A program made the position numbers and the translations under genes. The notes beneath the pieces are model-generated. The model saw only the letters and a program-made list of their open reading frames with translations, made no database searches and was not told where the DNA came from. From Planctomycetota bacterium (GTDB lineage Bacteria > Planctomycetota > JACOTG01), in the NCBI GenBank assembly GCA_016178505.1, contig JACOTG010000110.1, forward strand, positions 1 to 32,901: DNA of 32,901 nt. The letters are read 5' to 3'. Shown here one piece after another: positions 1 to 8,213 of the stretch (the stretch's first letter is position 1; every line of letters starts with the position of its first letter).

Positions 1-1
1 T

Positions 2-676
2 TATCGAGAAGAGCGACACATGTCGGAGATCTTCGGCGATCTCGTTCGCGCAGCGGGCGTGACCGACTTCCGCTACGCGACGGAGAGACCAGCCGTGCCC
101 GAGGCCGCTCGCGAGGCGATCGCCCGGCGGCTGCCGGAGGGCGACGGTCCTCTCCTCGTCTTCCATCCAGGATCGGGCGACAACTTCCCGGGCCGCCGTT
201 GGCCGCTCGAGCACGTCGCGCAACTCGCGGACCGGCTCGTTCGCGCGGCGGACGCGCGCGTCGTCTTCACCGGATCGCACGGTGAGCGCGACCTCGTCGA
301 ACTCGTGCGCTCGCGAATGGAGGAGCGCTCGACGAGCCTCGCCGGCGAGACGTCGTACTTCGATCTCGCGGCGCTCCTCGAGCGCTCAGCGCTCGTCTTC
401 TCCAACGACACGGGGCCGCTGCACCTCGCTTCGGCGCTCGCGGTGCCGGTCTTCGCGTTCTTCGGACCGAACACGCCGCTCCTCTACGGTCCTTTGTCTG
501 CAGGCTCGGTCGCGTTCTACGCGGCGCTTCCTTGCAGCCCGTGCATCACGAACGCCAACGCGAAGACCTCGACGTGCCGCTTGCCGCTTTGCATGAAGGC
601 GATTCGGCCCGACGACGTCGCCGAGCGTGCGCTCGAACTTCTTCGATCCCGCCGCGCGGCGATCGGCCGAGGCTGA
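2..676 (+). CDS. Glycosyltransferase family 9 (heptosyltransferase-type), 3' part
   Basis: This is the C-terminal 224 residues of an ADP-heptose:LPS heptosyltransferase-like enzyme. The frame is open to the window edge, so the 5' part is missing; the ATG at 20 is internal rather than the true start. GT9 landmarks are visible: the segment VFHPGSGDNFPGRRWP opens the C-terminal Rossmann half, and FSNDTGPLHLASAL is the usual nucleotide-sugar site with its D-x-GxxH element. A Cys-rich stretch near the end (CSPC, then TCRLPLCM) is also typical. The family transfers heptose or a similar sugar to lipid-linked cores at the inner face of the inner membrane, which supports a diderm envelope. The exact sugar cannot be read from sequence. 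Its TGA stop shares one base with the next ATG, so the two genes are probably translationally coupled. Confidence 0.9.
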   Translation, partial: YREERHMSEIFGDLVRAAGVTDFRYATERPAVPEAAREAIARRLPEGDGPLLVFHPGSGDNFPGRRWPLEHVAQLADRLVRAADARVVFTGSHGERDLVELVRSRMEERSTSLAGETSYFDLAALLERSALVFSNDTGPLHLASALAVPVFAFFGPNTPLLYGPLSAGSVAFYAALPCSPCITNANAKTSTCRLPLCMKAIRPDDVAERALELLRSRRAAIGRG

Positions 677-2322
677 TGCGGCGCGCGCTGACACTGCCGG
701 CGATTCTTCTCGTCTTTGCCGTGATCCCATATCTGCCGACTCTCTGGTTCGGGTTCGTCTACGACGACATCCCGTTCATCGTGCGAAACCATCGGCTCGA
801 GACGGCGACGATCGGAGAGATTCTCCTCGATCGCACGACCATCGCCGGCGCGGAGAGCTACCCGGGGACGTACCGGCCGCTGCGGACGTTCGCGTTCGCG
901 CTCGACACGCGGCTCGCCGGCAAGGCGCCGTGGTTCTTTCACGCGGCAAACGTCTTCCTGCACGCGCTTGCCACGCTCCTCCTGTTCGTCCTGCTCCGGC
1001 GACTGTTGCGCACGGAGGACGCGGCCTTCTACGCGTGCATCCTCTTCGCCATCCATCCCGCGGCGATCGAGGCCGTGGCATGGTGCTCGAGCCGGGACAA
1101 CGGCCTGATGCTCGTCTTCTTTCTCGGGGCGCTGATCCTCCACCGCGCCTCGCGCGAGCGCTCGCTTCTCGGCATCGGGGCCGTCGTGTGTTTCGCGCTC
1201 TCTCTGCTCGCGAAAGAGATGGCCGCGACGTTTCCGGCGATCGTGCTCCTGCACGACCGCAGCGATCGAGAGCGCGCCCCCCTCGGGCGTCGTCGACTCG
1301 TGCTCTACGCGGCCTACGCGGCGACGCTCATCGGATACCTCGCGCTCCGCGCTCACGTGCTCGGGGACCAAGCCATGCAACGGCACGAGCCGTGGGGCGG
1401 ATCGTGGACCACGTCGATTCTGTCGGGAGTGACCGCGTGCGGCGAAGCGCTCGAGCGATGCTTCATCCCCGTCTCGCCGCGCGTGTTCACGTTCGACTAC
1501 CAGCTTCCGCTCACGACGTCGCCGCTGCACTTCTGGTTCCTCTGGTCGGTTGGCATGCTGTCGTGCTTCGTCTTCCTCGGGGTGATCGGCCTCGTGAAAC
1601 GGCTCCCACTCGCGCTCTTCTTCCTTTGGTTTCCGATCACGATCCTTCCGGTCGCGAACGTGATCTACCCCATCAACATCCTCTTCGCGGACCGATTCCT
1701 CTACCTTCCGGCGATCGGGCCGATCGTGCTCGTTTCCGTCCTGTTCACGCATCGTCCCGAGCGACAAAGCCGAACGTTGCGGGTGCTGCGCGTCGCCATG
1801 CCTCTTCTCTTCGGCGTTGCCTTCGCGCTCGTGCTGCCGGCGTGGCGCAACTCGGAGACGTTGTGGTCGCGCGCGGTCGCTTCGTTCCCCGAGAATCCGC
1901 GTGCGCTCACGGGTCTCGCTGCCGCACGGCGCGACGAGGGAGCGCTCGAGAGCGCGCGCGAGCTCCTCGCGCACGCGCGTCGCTCCGAGCCGACGTATTG
2001 GCAGGCCTATCAGGACGGCATTGCCGTCGCCGCCCTGTCGCACGACGACGGTGATGCGTGGCGCATCGCCAGCGAGTGGGTGAACGCGGCGATCGGCAAT
2101 CGTCCGGCCGAGTCCGCCGAGATCGCAGAGAAGTGCGTGCCCGTGCTTCGCACGCTGGTCGAGAAGGGTCGCGCCAAAGAAGCGCTGTCGCTCGGTCGGC
2201 TCCTCGAGCGCGCGGGAACGACGAGCCGCGACTTCGCGTGCCTCTACGCGGTGACCCTCGAGGCGTCGGATCTCGCCGACGAAGCGAAGCCGTGGCGCCG
2301 GCGCTGCGATGTGGGGCGGTGA
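676..2322 (+). CDS. GT-C fold membrane glycosyltransferase-like protein with C-terminal TPR-like region
   Basis: The protein is 548 aa and polytopic. The start is set by the TGATG overlap with the GT9 gene; longer in-frame starts would run through GT9 coding sequence. The N-terminus has a transmembrane helix followed by FGFVYDDIPFIVRN. This acidic loop motif after TM1 is characteristic of GT-C enzymes that use lipid-linked sugars (TMTC/DUF1736-like TPR membrane proteins). Many hydrophobic segments follow to about residue 390. The last ~150 residues are soluble and helical, with weak TPR-like pairs such as NPRALTGLAAARRDEG. Coupling to GT9 suggests a role in glycan or lipid-linked sugar assembly at the envelope. 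Donor and acceptor are unknown. The family call is good; the catalytic role is inferred. Confidence 0.8.
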   Translation: MRRALTLPAILLVFAVIPYLPTLWFGFVYDDIPFIVRNHRLETATIGEILLDRTTIAGAESYPGTYRPLRTFAFALDTRLAGKAPWFFHAANVFLHALATLLLFVLLRRLLRTEDAAFYACILFAIHPAAIEAVAWCSSRDNGLMLVFFLGALILHRASRERSLLGIGAVVCFALSLLAKEMAATFPAIVLLHDRSDRERAPLGRRRLVLYAAYAATLIGYLALRAHVLGDQAMQRHEPWGGSWTTSILSGVTACGEALERCFIPVSPRVFTFDYQLPLTTSPLHFWFLWSVGMLSCFVFLGVIGLVKRLPLALFFLWFPITILPVANVIYPINILFADRFLYLPAIGPIVLVSVLFTHRPERQSRTLRVLRVAMPLLFGVAFALVLPAWRNSETLWSRAVASFPENPRALTGLAAARRDEGALESARELLAHARRSEPTYWQAYQDGIAVAALSHDDGDAWRIASEWVNAAIGNRPAESAEIAEKCVPVLRTLVEKGRAKEALSLGRLLERAGTTSRDFACLYAVTLEASDLADEAKPWRRRCDVGR

Positions 2323-2386
2323 CGACGAGCTCAAGCTCGGCACGCACGACGTCCGATGTGTTTCACGACGGAACGCCGACCCTCCG

Positions 2387-2414
2387 TTGAATCGCCCGCG
2401 AACGCCTATAGAAT
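2387..2414 (+). promoter_or_regulatory. Sigma70-type promoter for the aldolase/peptidase pair
   Basis: TTGAAT (2387-2392) and TAGAAT (2409-2414) are separated by 16 bases. The same TAGAAT box occurs ahead of both toroid genes further on, so it looks like a recurrent -10 in this genome. The start codon at 2471 has AAGGAG at 2455-2460. Confidence 0.55.
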
Positions 2415-2470
2415 CGGGCCTCGCGGGATGTCACGGAAGAGAGGATTGTCGAGGAAGGAGCATCGCAGCG

Positions 2471-3391
2471 ATGGCTGACCTGAGAGGGGTCTATCCGCCT
2501 CTTCCGACTCCGTTCCATGCGCAGAACCTCGAGGTGGACTTCGATGCGCTGGAGGCGCACGTCGCGTGGCTTCGCGCCGAAGGCGTCGATGGCGTGCTGT
2601 CGCTCGGGACGACGGGCGAATTCGCGTCGCTCTCGTTTAGCGAGCGTCGCGACGTCATCCGATTCGTGTTGTCGAAGCGCGGCTCGCTCGAGGTGATCGT
2701 CAACTGCTCAGCGACGAACCTCCCCGAAGTGCTCGAGCTGGCGAGAGCCGCGGCCGACGGCGGTGCGCGTGCCGCGCTGGTGATGCCACCCTTTTACTTC
2801 CGCGCGGCGCCGCGCGCGGGCTTCATCGACTTCTATCGGCGCGTCCTCGATCGCTCGCCGCTCCCCGTGCTCCTCTACCACTTCGTCGCGATGTCGGGCG
2901 TCGATCTCGGACGCGAGGGGCTCGCGGAGTTGGTGCAGCACTCGAACTTCGTCGGCGTGAAGGACTCGGGCACGAAGATCGATTCGATCCTCGAGTTCAC
3001 CGCGCACTCGCAGCTGCGCGTGTTCGTCGGGAACGACCACCTCGTCGAGGACGGCGTCGCGCGCGGCGCTGCGGGCGCGATCACGGTTTGCTCGAACGTC
3101 GTTCCGGGGCTGGTCCGTCATGTCGTCGGATCGGCGGCGATGGGAGGCGAGCCGGACGATCTCCAAAAAGCACTGTCGCGCGCACGGCTCGTCGTCGAGA
3201 AGCACGGCGGCCTTCGCGCGGTGAAGGCGATCCTCGAGCTTCGCGGCATCGGCAACGGCGTCGTGCGGCCGCCGCTCGTGCCGCTCGGCACGTCGGAAAA
3301 GAAGTCGCTTCGCGTCGATTACGAATCGGTCGTCAATTCCATTGCGTCCATGAAGACCGGTCACGGCCCGTCCGGTCCGGAAAGGCACTGA
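2471..3391 (+). CDS. DHDPS/NAL-superfamily class I aldolase
   Basis: This 306-aa (beta/alpha)8 aldolase has the normal length for the dihydrodipicolinate synthase/N-acetylneuraminate lyase family. Visible landmarks are GTTGE (46-50), a Tyr in LLYHFVAMSG (Y136), the Schiff-base lysine in VGVKDSGTK (K164) and a C-terminal VGNDHLVEDG loop. The ATG is chosen because AAGGAG lies 10 bases upstream and MADLRGVYPPLPTPF is the canonical N-terminus. The motif after Y136 lacks the arginine found in true DHDPS (YNxPxRT) and reads AMSG. This resembles lyases and 2-keto-3-deoxy acid aldolases (YNIPxxSG). A sugar-acid or sialic-acid-type pyruvate aldolase is therefore more likely than lysine biosynthesis, though the substrate is not known. 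The stop codon directly abuts the next ATG, which suggests co-translation with the peptidase. Confidence 0.85.
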   Translation: MADLRGVYPPLPTPFHAQNLEVDFDALEAHVAWLRAEGVDGVLSLGTTGEFASLSFSERRDVIRFVLSKRGSLEVIVNCSATNLPEVLELARAAADGGARAALVMPPFYFRAAPRAGFIDFYRRVLDRSPLPVLLYHFVAMSGVDLGREGLAELVQHSNFVGVKDSGTKIDSILEFTAHSQLRVFVGNDHLVEDGVARGAAGAITVCSNVVPGLVRHVVGSAAMGGEPDDLQKALSRARLVVEKHGGLRAVKAILELRGIGNGVVRPPLVPLGTSEKKSLRVDYESVVNSIASMKTGHGPSGPERH

Positions 3392-6100
3392 ATGTCTCGC
3401 TCAGGAAGTCGGATCGGCGCGATCGCGCTGGCACTGGCGATTGCGGCGGCGGCGCCGGCTCAGCAGCCCCCGCTCTATCCGAACGGCACGTACGACGCGT
3501 CGGTGCCTGCGCCGAAGGCGTTCCTCGGCTACGAGCTCGGCGAGAAGTTCACGCCTCACGCGCGGATCGTGAGCTACCTCGAGGCAGTGGCCGCCGCGTC
3601 GAAGCGAGTGAAGCTGCAGCGCATCGGAGAGACGAACGAAGGCCGGCCGCTGCTCCAGCTCGCCATCACGAGCGAGGCGAATCAATCGAAGCTCGAGACG
3701 ATCCGCAAGAACATCCTCTCGCTCGCCGACCCGCGCACGATCTCGGATCCGAAGTCCGTCGACGATCTCGTGAAGTCGACGCCGGTCATCGTGTGGCTGT
3801 CCTACGGCGTGCACGGGAACGAGTCGTCGAGCGCCGAAGCGGGAATGCAGGCCGTCTATCAGCTTGCCGCCGGGACCGACGAGCCGACCACCAAGCTGCT
3901 CGCCGATGCCGTCGTCATCGTCGATCCGCTCCTCAACCCGGACGGCCGCGACCGCTACGTGAATTGGTTCAACTCGGTCGTCGGGGCGTCGCCGAATCCC
4001 GATCCGCAGTCGGCCGAGCACGACGAGCCGTGGCCGGGCGGTCGCTTCAACCACTTCCTCTTCGACATGAACCGCGACTGGGCGTGGCTCACTCAGAAGG
4101 AAACGCGCGCGCGAATCGCGCAGTACTTGCAATGGATGCCCCAGGTCCACGTCGACTATCACGAGATGGGTTACAACAGCACGTACTTCTTCTTTCCCGC
4201 GGAAGCGCCGATCAACACGAACTTCCCGCCGAAGACCGTCGAGTGGGCGAAGGTGTTCGGAAAGGGGAACGCAGAGGCGTTCGACGCGTTCGGCTGGCCC
4301 TATTACACCGCGGAATCGTTCGATCTCTACTATCCGGGCTACGGCGATTCGTGGCCGAGCTTGCACGGGGCGATCGGCATGACGTACGAGCAGGCGGGGC
4401 ACAGCTCGGCCGGGCTCACGGTGCGGCGCGACGACGACACGCTGCTCACGCTTCGCGATCGCGTCGCGCATCACTTCACGTCGAGCCTCGCCACGATCCG
4501 CACCGCGGTCGCGAACCGCGAGAAGCTGCTCCGCGACTTCTATGACTTTCGAAAGAGCGCCATCGACGAGGGGGAGAAGGAATCGATCAAGGAGTACTTG
4601 ATCGTTCCGGGGAAGGACCCCGAGCGGGCGTCCGAGCTGGTCGGTCTCTTGCTGGCGCAGGGCGTCGAGGTGTCGCGCGCGAAGCAACCGTTCGTCGCCG
4701 AGAAGCTGCACGGCTACCTCAACGACAAGTGGGAGCTCGAGAAGTTCCCCGAGGGAACGTGCATCGTTTCGATGAAGCAACCGGCGAAGCGCCTCGCGAA
4801 GGCGCTGCTCGAACCGGAAGCGGAGGTGACGAAGCTCTACTTCTACGACATCTCGGCGTGGTCGCTGCCGCTCGCGTACGGCGTCAAGGCGTATTGGACC
4901 GAGGTGCCGACGACCGTCGAGAAAGAAGCGCTGAAGGCGCGGCCGGTCATCGAGGGAAAGGTCGACGGCGCAACCGACGGCGCCGTTTACTACCTCATCC
5001 CATGGGACACGAACGGCGCGCCGCGCGCGCTCTATCAACTTCTCGCCGAGGGTTTCCTCGCGCGCGTCGCCGGGAAGACGTTCACGCTCGACGGCAAGGA
5101 CTTCGCGCGCGGGACGATCGTCGTTCCGACGTCCGGCAACCCGCCCGCCGTGCGGCAGCGAATGGACAAGCTCGCGAAGGACAATCACCTGGTCGTCACC
5201 GCGGCGAAGACGGGGCTCACCGAAAAGGGGATCAACCTCGGGTCCGAGCAGGTGTCGCCGCTCCGGCTGCCGAAGATCGCGGTCGCCATGGGCGAAGGCG
5301 TGAGCTCCACGAGCTACGGCGCGATCTGGTTCCTCCTCGAGCAGGAGTACGGCATCCCGTTCACGCCGATCCAAGTGCGGTCGATCGGCGACGCCGATCT
5401 CTCCAAGTACAACGTGTTGATCTTTCCCGACGACGGCGGCGGCTACGGCCCGGCCATCGACAAGGACGCGACGCAGCGAATCAAGGATTGGATCGAGCGC
5501 GGCGGCACGTTCGTCGGCGTGGGTGGCGGAGCGTTCTGGGCGACGCAAGAACAAAGCAAGCTCGCGCCCGTCAGCATGGCCGACAAAGAAGAAAAGGGGG
5601 CCGATTCGAAGTCCGACGCGCCGGCCACTGGAGGCGACGAGAAGAAGGTCGATGACTCGACGAGCGGCGGCGGTGCAGCGGCGTCCGCTTCGGCACCCCC
5701 GAAAGAGCAGAAGAAGCCGAAAGAGCGGATGAAGATCGAGGAGCAGGAGGCCGAGGCGCGAAAGCGGCAGGTCCCGGGAACGATCCTGGCCGTCGATCTC
5801 GACCCCGCGCACCCGCTCGCGTTCGGGTACGACGAGCGCATCTACGTTCTCAAGTCCGGCTCGCAGGCGTTCAACCTCACCAAGGTCGGGTTCAACGTCG
5901 GCTCGTTCCTTCCCGAGAAGGTCTCCGGCTACATCAGCAAGGAGAACGAAGAGAAGATCGGGAAGAAGGCCTTCCTCGTCGAGATCCCGATGGGCCGCGG
6001 CCACGTCGTGCTCTACGCCGACGACCCGACGTTCCGCCTTTTCTGGAAGGGCCTCACGCGGCTGTTCCTGAACAGCGTGCTCTTGCTGAGCAAGCCCTAG
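3392..6100 (+). CDS. Secreted M14-family zinc carboxypeptidase, 902 aa
   Basis: A signal peptide (about residues 1-23, ending APAQQ) leads to a peptidase M14 domain. Zinc ligands are visible as HGNE (H141, E144) and the third histidine in VDYHEMG (H257). NPDGR (182-186) and MNRDW (226-230) are further family elements, and E333 in MTYEQAGH fits the catalytic glutamate. The C-terminal half resembles the class I glutamine-amidotransferase-like module common in large bacterial M14 proteins (FPDDGGGYGP region). It is interrupted near residues 730-790 by a highly charged, low-complexity linker. The product should act outside the inner membrane, trimming C-terminal residues from peptides. It starts immediately after the aldolase stop, so the two form an operon. 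The substrate is unknown. Confidence 0.9.
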   Translation: MSRSGSRIGAIALALAIAAAAPAQQPPLYPNGTYDASVPAPKAFLGYELGEKFTPHARIVSYLEAVAAASKRVKLQRIGETNEGRPLLQLAITSEANQSKLETIRKNILSLADPRTISDPKSVDDLVKSTPVIVWLSYGVHGNESSSAEAGMQAVYQLAAGTDEPTTKLLADAVVIVDPLLNPDGRDRYVNWFNSVVGASPNPDPQSAEHDEPWPGGRFNHFLFDMNRDWAWLTQKETRARIAQYLQWMPQVHVDYHEMGYNSTYFFFPAEAPINTNFPPKTVEWAKVFGKGNAEAFDAFGWPYYTAESFDLYYPGYGDSWPSLHGAIGMTYEQAGHSSAGLTVRRDDDTLLTLRDRVAHHFTSSLATIRTAVANREKLLRDFYDFRKSAIDEGEKESIKEYLIVPGKDPERASELVGLLLAQGVEVSRAKQPFVAEKLHGYLNDKWELEKFPEGTCIVSMKQPAKRLAKALLEPEAEVTKLYFYDISAWSLPLAYGVKAYWTEVPTTVEKEALKARPVIEGKVDGATDGAVYYLIPWDTNGAPRALYQLLAEGFLARVAGKTFTLDGKDFARGTIVVPTSGNPPAVRQRMDKLAKDNHLVVTAAKTGLTEKGINLGSEQVSPLRLPKIAVAMGEGVSSTSYGAIWFLLEQEYGIPFTPIQVRSIGDADLSKYNVLIFPDDGGGYGPAIDKDATQRIKDWIERGGTFVGVGGGAFWATQEQSKLAPVSMADKEEKGADSKSDAPATGGDEKKVDDSTSGGGAAASASAPPKEQKKPKERMKIEEQEAEARKRQVPGTILAVDLDPAHPLAFGYDERIYVLKSGSQAFNLTKVGFNVGSFLPEKVSGYISKENEEKIGKKAFLVEIPMGRGHVVLYADDPTFRLFWKGLTRLFLNSVLLLSKP

Positions 6101-6377
6101 CGGCGGTGTCGCGTCATGCGCGACGCTCACCCGCCCTCGCCGCCGTCGCACTCGATCGAAGGGGATCGTCGCATCGACGGTGTCGCGTTCCCGTCGGGCG
6201 CCGCGCTTGGCTCACGCTCAGCCGTGATTGGCACTTGCCGAATGTCGGCGAGTCGGAAGTCGAATCGCGTCCCTTCCGGCACGAGCGAAGCCACGGCCTC
6301 TCAACAACCGTCCCGAAAACGAAGACCAAGCCCGCCTCATCCTCGAGTGGGAATTCTGACGCCGCCGCCGCCGACAT
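6101..6377. other. Non-coding stretch after the M14 peptidase gene
   Basis: No credible gene was found on either strand: the open frames are short, arginine/serine-rich and have no recognisable domain. A small hairpin (arms GTCGCG at 6108-6113 and CGCGAC at 6119-6124) lies 8 bases after the peptidase stop but has no T-tract. The region ends at the left 37-bp inverted repeat. Confidence 0.5.
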
Positions 6378-6414
6378 CTGACGCATACGGTGCCTGGATC
6401 CTTTTTCCCAGTTA
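6378..6414. repeat. Left 37-bp inverted repeat (IR-L)
   Basis: These 37 bases match the reverse complement of 9060-9096 at 34 positions. The ends GACGCATACGG and TTTTTCCCAGTTA are perfectly conserved, and the three differences lie in the middle. The pair brackets the three-gene minus-strand cassette. No transposase, integrase or target-site duplication was found, so it is either a dispersed genomic repeat used twice or the ends of a non-autonomous element. Confidence 0.85.
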
Positions 6415-6665
6415 CGCGACGTCGCCCGTCGTTCGCTTCTCGGCACGAGGACGAGCCTCGATGGGTGCTGCTCTCGTTCAACCGAGCATGCGTGACGAAT
6501 CGTTTTCTTGGAGAAATGCGAAGCCTGCCGGCGATTCGTCGCGACGCGTTTCTCGCGCGAAGGGGTGCGCGAGGCCTTCGCCCGACACGCGCGCGAGAGA
6601 CGCATGATGCAGACTCGCACCCGGGCGTTGCATTCCCTCGAAGAAAACCCGTGGGGCGGTGAGTG
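6415..6665. other. Non-coding stretch between IR-L and the last cassette gene
   Basis: No gene is supported. It lies downstream of the minus-strand cassette and holds an imperfect hairpin: 9-base arms TCTCGCGCG (6551-6559) and CGCGCGAGA (6590-6598). An alternative inner pairing is GCGAAGG (6557-6563) with CCTTCGC (6575-6581). There is no T-run, so a role in 3'-end formation or RNA stability is only possible. Confidence 0.4.
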
Positions 6666-7422
6666 CTATCGCGGCCAGATCGCGACCGGCACGAGCGCGT
6701 CGACCCCGACGTCCGGCAGCCTCACGCGCACGCGCGCTCGCCGGCACTCGATGCGGTGGCTGCCTCGGTCGATGACCGCGGTTCCGGGGATCTCGAAGCG
6801 CTCGAGATGAAGTCGTGCGGCCGCGTCGGGCTCGAGGACGAGCATCCCGTCGAAGCTGCCGCTGACGACGACTCGCACCGAGGAGGCGATCGCGCCGGCC
6901 GGGTCTGTCACGTCGAGGTCGACTCGAAGGCCATCGGCATCGTCGGTCGCGAATCGATGCGTCTTGCCCGCGATCGTCCAGGAGAGATGGTCGTTCACGA
7001 CGGACCACGCGTCGACGTGAAGCTGTTTCAGGATGCCGCCGCCGATCGCGTTGGTCGAGATGGGCGTCGACATGGAGTAGCGAATCTCGCCCTCTTCGCC
7101 GATGCGGAAGACGTAGCGATGTGCTCGGCCGAGCGGCGGCGGCGGCTCTCACGCACTCGTCGAACGTCGAGAAGGGCTTCACGGTCGAGTGCTCGGGCGG
7201 TGGAATCATCAAGCTGTCCGCGATCGCGATCCACTTTCCCGAGTGCGCAGCGAAAAGCCTCTCACGCCAAAACAGGAAGTCGGCGGTGCTCATGCCGTCG
7301 AAGTGCTGTGCCGCCGCTTCCGCGACCGGCGGCGCGGGACGTGTGGGCTGAGATTCTTGCACCGGTAGCCCGAGCAGGAGAGCGGCGATGAGGGCGCCGG
7401 GCGCGCTCATTCTTGCGATCAT
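6666..7422 (-). pseudogene. Exported DUF5678-like/retropepsin-like protein, copy 3, frameshifted
   Basis: This is the third of three tandem paralogues. Its ATG at 7422 overlaps the previous gene's TGA (ATGA), so translation was probably coupled. The first frame gives a signal peptide (MSAPGALIAALLLGLPVQ) and the HSGKWIAIAD segment. Near 7121-7146, within a GCC-rich run, the reading frame must change to continue as HRYVFRIGEEG, as in the sister copies. The span is 757 bases (3n+1), consistent with a single-base gain or a two-base loss. The second part carries VVVSGSFDGMLVL, LERFEIPG and IECRRARVRVRLP, all shared with the paralogues. It may be a genuine inactivation, or a sequencing error in a GC-rich tract. 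The catalytic-type Asp of the retropepsin motif is Val here. Confidence 0.75.
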
Positions 7423-8186
7423 TTCCCACTCGCGGACGATGCCGGTGGGAAGATCACCATCGAGAACGTCTCGTCGTAGTCGATCTCGGGCATGTGGATT
7501 CGCACGCGCGCCCGACGGCACTCGAACGGCTGCCCGCCGACCAAGATGTCCTTCGAGAATCCGCGACCGGGGATCTCGAAGCGCTCGAGGCCGAGCTTCG
7601 CGGCGACGGTCGGATCGAGCCCGACCGTTTCGTTGAACCTGCCGCTGAGAATCAAGGGCACTCTTTCGCGCTTCGTGCCCGTGGGATCGGCGAGGTCGAG
7701 TTCGATGAAGTTCTTTTCGTCCCAGTGAACTTTCGTCGTCTTGCCTGCGTGGCCCCACGTCATGTCAGCGCCCGGCCCGGCGAAATCGACGATGAGGTGC
7801 TCATCGGCCAAGACGAAGTTCAGCGAGATCGCGTTGCGCGGTTGACCGAGCCAGATCCCAGCGATGCTCTTGAATCGGACGTCGCCTTCCTCGCCGATGC
7901 GGAAGACGAATCGATGGAGCGCCCTCGGCTGTTTCTTGTCGGCAGCGTCGATGCATGCGGCCATCGTCGGGAACGGCGCGAGCAGCTCGCCGCCGACGAT
8001 TGCCGCCCACTCGCCGACGTGATCCGCGACGAGGAGTTCCTTCTGCGAGAGATAGGCCGTCTCGTACGCGGCGACGTTCTGCGCGCGTTCGGCGTCGACG
8101 GCTGAGTCGACGGGAGGCTTCGCGTCTTGTCGCGGTAGCGCAATGATCGCGCCCGGGATGGCGATCGCCAGCAGGATCGTCTTCAC
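7419..8186 (-). CDS. Exported DUF5678-like/retropepsin-like protein, copy 2
   Basis: The protein is 255 aa. The start is GTG at 8186, supported by GAGGAG six bases upstream; no better ATG exists. Signal peptide: KTILLAIAIPGAIIALPRQ. Residues about 45-100 (ADHVGEWAAIVGGELLAPF, then HRFVFRIGEEGD) look like DUF5678, a small domain with an HxGxWxAI-x-G-E pattern. The C-terminal half has the order LILSGRFNETVGLDP, LGLERFEIPG and FECRRARVRIHMPEIDYDE. This resembles a single-domain retropepsin-like (clan AA) aspartic protease, V-x-(D)-S/T-G-F-x-G-x-L-x-L. Asp at the active-site position is replaced by Leu, so this copy would be non-catalytic if the assignment is right. It lies 27 bases after copy 1. 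Function unknown; probably periplasmic or surface-exposed. Confidence 0.7.
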   Translation of the reverse strand: MKTILLAIAIPGAIIALPRQDAKPPVDSAVDAERAQNVAAYETAYLSQKELLVADHVGEWAAIVGGELLAPFPTMAACIDAADKKQPRALHRFVFRIGEEGDVRFKSIAGIWLGQPRNAISLNFVLADEHLIVDFAGPGADMTWGHAGKTTKVHWDEKNFIELDLADPTGTKRERVPLILSGRFNETVGLDPTVAAKLGLERFEIPGRGFSKDILVGGQPFECRRARVRIHMPEIDYDETFSMVIFPPASSASGK

Positions 8187-8213
8187 GCTCGACTCCTCAC
8201 GCGTTCGGGCGTC

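Noticed and set aside
517..2343. Long minus-strand open frame opposite the GT-C gene (similar ones oppose the M14 gene at 3401-6151 and valS at 22804-25650).
   Set aside because: Arg/Glu/Asp-rich shadow of the true gene in GC-rich DNA; no domain, signal peptide or ribosome site.
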